Positions 62,464-64,000 of a stretch of 64,000 bases of DNA are shown piece by piece. Both the position numbers and the translations under genes were made by a program. Within the stretch, counting starts at the first letter, position 1. Each line of letters begins with the position of its first letter. A model generated the notes under the pieces. The model worked only from the letters and a program-made list of their open reading frames with translations, was not told the DNA's origin and did no database searches. The stretch spans positions 1 to 64,000 of the forward strand of contig NZ_JOIZ01000024.1 in NCBI RefSeq assembly GCF_000721605.1, given 5' to 3'. The stretch comes from Streptomyces sp. NRRL S-37. Its GTDB lineage: Bacteria > Actinomycetota > Actinomycetes > Streptomycetales > Streptomycetaceae.

Positions 62464-63240
62464 GTGCCGTCGAGCACGCCCCGAACGCACCGCAGGAGAT
62501 GGCTGACCGGCCTGGCCGGCGCGGCCGCGCTCGTCATCGCCTTCCCCGCCACCGCCTTCGCCGCGCCCCCTCCCGCCCTGCCGGCCAACGCCGACGCCCT
62601 GGACCGGACGTACCAGCCGGCCTTCGACTACGACACCGACGGCTGCTACCCGACGGCCGCGATCGGCCCGGACGGCACCGTCAACCCCGGCCTCAACCCG
62701 ACTGGCGCCCTCAACGGCAACTGCCGTGACGCCTCTGACCTGGACACCACCAACAGCTACTCCCGCTCGAAGTGCAACAACGGCTGGTGCGCCGTCCTCT
62801 ACGGCCTGTACTTCGAGAAGGACCAGGCCCTGCCGGGCGTCAGCCTCGGGGGACACCGCCACGACTGGGAGCACGTCGTGGTGTGGGTACAGAACAACAC
62901 CGTCCAGTACGTCTCCACGTCCAACCACGGGTCCTTCACGGTCCACGCCCGCTCGGCGGTCCGTTTCGACGGCACGCACGCGAAGATCGTCTACCACAAG
63001 GACGGCATCAGCACCCACTGCTTCCGCCTCGCGGGCCCGGGCGACGAACCGCCGGAGAACCACCGGGGCAGCTGGCAGTACCCTCCGCTGGTCGGCTGGA
63101 ACGGCTACCCGGCGGGGCTGCGCGAGAAGCTCAGCTCGTACGACTTCGGCAGCGCCCACTTCGGCCTGAAGGACGGCAGCTTCACCTCCCACCTCGCCGC
63201 GGCCAAGCCCTCCGGCATCCCCTTCGACCCGAACACCTGA
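62464..63240 (+). CDS. Secreted NPP1 (necrosis-inducing) family protein
   Basis: A 258-residue exported protein. A basic N-region [10 protein letters not shown] precedes a hydrophobic core and an AFAAPP cleavage site. The NPP1 heptapeptide GHRHDWE is intact, followed by [14 protein letters not shown]. Asp/His residues near it bind the divalent cation in NLPs. These are cytolysins or effectors on plant membranes in oomycetes and fungi; the role in Streptomyces is unclear. GTG 62464 has GAGGAG 6 bp before it. Confidence 0.88.
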   Translation: MPSSTPRTHRRRWLTGLAGAAALVIAFPATAFAAPPPALPANADALDRTYQPAFDYDTDGCYPTAAIGPDGTVNPGLNPTGALNGNCRDASDLDTTNSYSRSKCNNGWCAVLYGLYFEKDQALPGVSLGGHRHDWEHVVVWVQNNTVQYVSTSNHGSFTVHARSAVRFDGTHAKIVYHKDGISTHCFRLAGPGDEPPENHRGSWQYPPLVGWNGYPAGLREKLSSYDFGSAHFGLKDGSFTSHLAAAKPSGIPFDPNT

Positions 63241-63259
63241 CCGCACACGGCTCGTTGAC

Positions 63260-63285
63260 GCCGGGACGCCGTTCGGCGTCCCGGC
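63260..63285 (+). terminator. Hairpin after the NPP1 gene
   Basis: A perfect 12-bp stem with a 2-nt TT centre, 20 bp after the NPP1 stop and before hemC. Confidence 0.75.
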
Positions 63286-63320
63286 ACGGGCAGGCCCCTT
63301 CGAGGGTCTATGGTGTCGGC

Positions 63321-64000
63321 ATGTCCGCCCCCGAACTGATCCGTATCGTCTCCCGCGACTCACCCATGGCGCTCGCCCAGGTGGAACGCGTCCGGGCCGA
63401 GCTGGCCGCCGCCCGTCCCGGTGTGCGCACCGAGGTCGTACCGGTGAAGACCACCGGGGACAAGTGGCTCGGCGACCTGTCGGCGGTGGAGGGCAAGGGC
63501 GCGTTCACCAAGGAGGTGGACGCCGCGCTGCTCGCCGGTGCGGCGGACCTCGCCGTGCACTGCGTCAAGGACGTGCCCGCCGACCGGCCGCTCCCGGCGG
63601 GCACGGTGTTCGCCGCGTTCCTGGAGCGGGACGACATCCGTGACGCCCTCGTGCACCCGGACGGCCTCACCCTCGACGAACTCGCGCCCGGCACCCGGAT
63701 CGGCACCTCCTCGGTGCGCCGGGTCGCCCAACTGGCCGCCACCCACCCGCATCTGCGGTGCGTGCCGCTGCGCGGCAACGCCAACCGGCGGCTGGCGAAG
63801 CTCGCCGCCGGGGAGGTGGACGCCCTGCTGCTCGCGGTCTCCGGCCTGGAGCGCATCGGCCGCGCCGGCGTGATCAGCGAGGTGCTCTCCCCCGAGGCCA
63901 TGATGCCGCCCATCGGCGCGGGCATCCTCGCGCTGCAGTGCCGTGAGGGCGACACCGCCCTGATCGACACGGTCGGCGCCCTCGGTCACCCGGACACCCA
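63321..64000 (+). CDS. hemC: Hydroxymethylbilane synthase (porphobilinogen deaminase), 3' end missing
   Basis: The frame is open to the right edge (226 codons visible). [14 protein letters not shown] is the N-terminal substrate-site motif, with residues unlike the usual [20 protein letters not shown] contains the catalytic Asp, [11 protein letters not shown] the substrate Arg pair, and [14 protein letters not shown] the next loop. Both differ slightly from common HemC. The dipyrromethane-binding Cys would lie beyond the edge. It condenses four porphobilinogens. It may be a second, divergent hemC rather than the housekeeping copy, since no other heme gene is near. Confidence 0.85.
   Translation, partial: MSAPELIRIVSRDSPMALAQVERVRAELAAARPGVRTEVVPVKTTGDKWLGDLSAVEGKGAFTKEVDAALLAGAADLAVHCVKDVPADRPLPAGTVFAAFLERDDIRDALVHPDGLTLDELAPGTRIGTSSVRRVAQLAATHPHLRCVPLRGNANRRLAKLAAGEVDALLLAVSGLERIGRAGVISEVLSPEAMMPPIGAGILALQCREGDTALIDTVGALGHPDT

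Overview
The window is Streptomyces-like chromosomal DNA. It has very high GC, strong GC bias at third codon positions, GTG starts, dense overlapping operons, a Tat-type PhoD, a streptogrisin-like protease and a regulatory SpoIIE phosphatase/ATPase. Only the sequence was read. Family assignments come from visible motifs and recalled family features, not from searches.

Left part (1-13081): an apparent specialised-metabolite locus. A rightward, tightly coupled gene string starts with the 3' part of an ectB-type diaminobutyrate aminotransferase. It continues with a carrier protein, an acyl/aminoacyl-AMP ligase, a fold-III PLP decarboxylase, a second carrier protein, two acyl-CoA-dehydrogenase-fold flavoproteins, a phosphopantetheinyl transferase, a possible BtrH-like acyltransferase, a stand-alone amino-acid adenylation enzyme and a flavin reductase. 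A LysR regulator is divergent from an ectoine-hydroxylase (EctD) gene, and an RhtA/EamA exporter closes the locus. The logic suggests loading an amino acid on a carrier protein, decarboxylating and oxidising it there, and transferring it, perhaps to diaminobutyrate or an ectoine-like acceptor. No ectC is present in the window.

Boundary (13082-16055): a decay zone with remnants of a zinc alcohol dehydrogenase, an HTH regulator and an ISAs1-type transposase. It is followed by an apparently complete IS5-family element with terminal inverted repeats, a TCA target duplication, a -1 frameshift signal and a passenger gene. The element landed exactly on the stop codon of a GNAT gene without destroying it.

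Middle (16056-37157): mostly housekeeping or stress genes. These are GNAT, BrkB, a flavodoxin-like protein, a methyltransferase, SRPBCC, an ArsR regulator, a SulP transporter coupled to an RsbW-like ATPase, an alcohol dehydrogenase, a 1445-residue P-type ATPase, a nucleotidyltransferase-BON-metallophosphoesterase operon, PhoD, a secreted S1 protease and a CYP152-like P450.

Glycan locus (37535-44890): NAD-dependent sugar epimerase/decarboxylase, carbamoyltransferase, GT2, GT4, GmhA and HldE. This looks like a nucleotide-heptose pathway feeding a carbamoylated glycan.

Right part (45042-64000): MFS transporter, hemerythrin, two DoxX proteins, fructosamine-kinase-like protein, catalase, PucR regulator, YciO/Sua5, dienelactone hydrolase, metallophosphoesterase, TauD dioxygenase, aldo/keto reductase, PAS-GAF-SpoIIE protein, peroxiredoxin, MarR regulator, an NPP1-type secreted protein and a divergent hemC cut by the right edge. 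Many of these suit oxidative or osmotic stress handling. No tRNA, rRNA or CRISPR array was seen.
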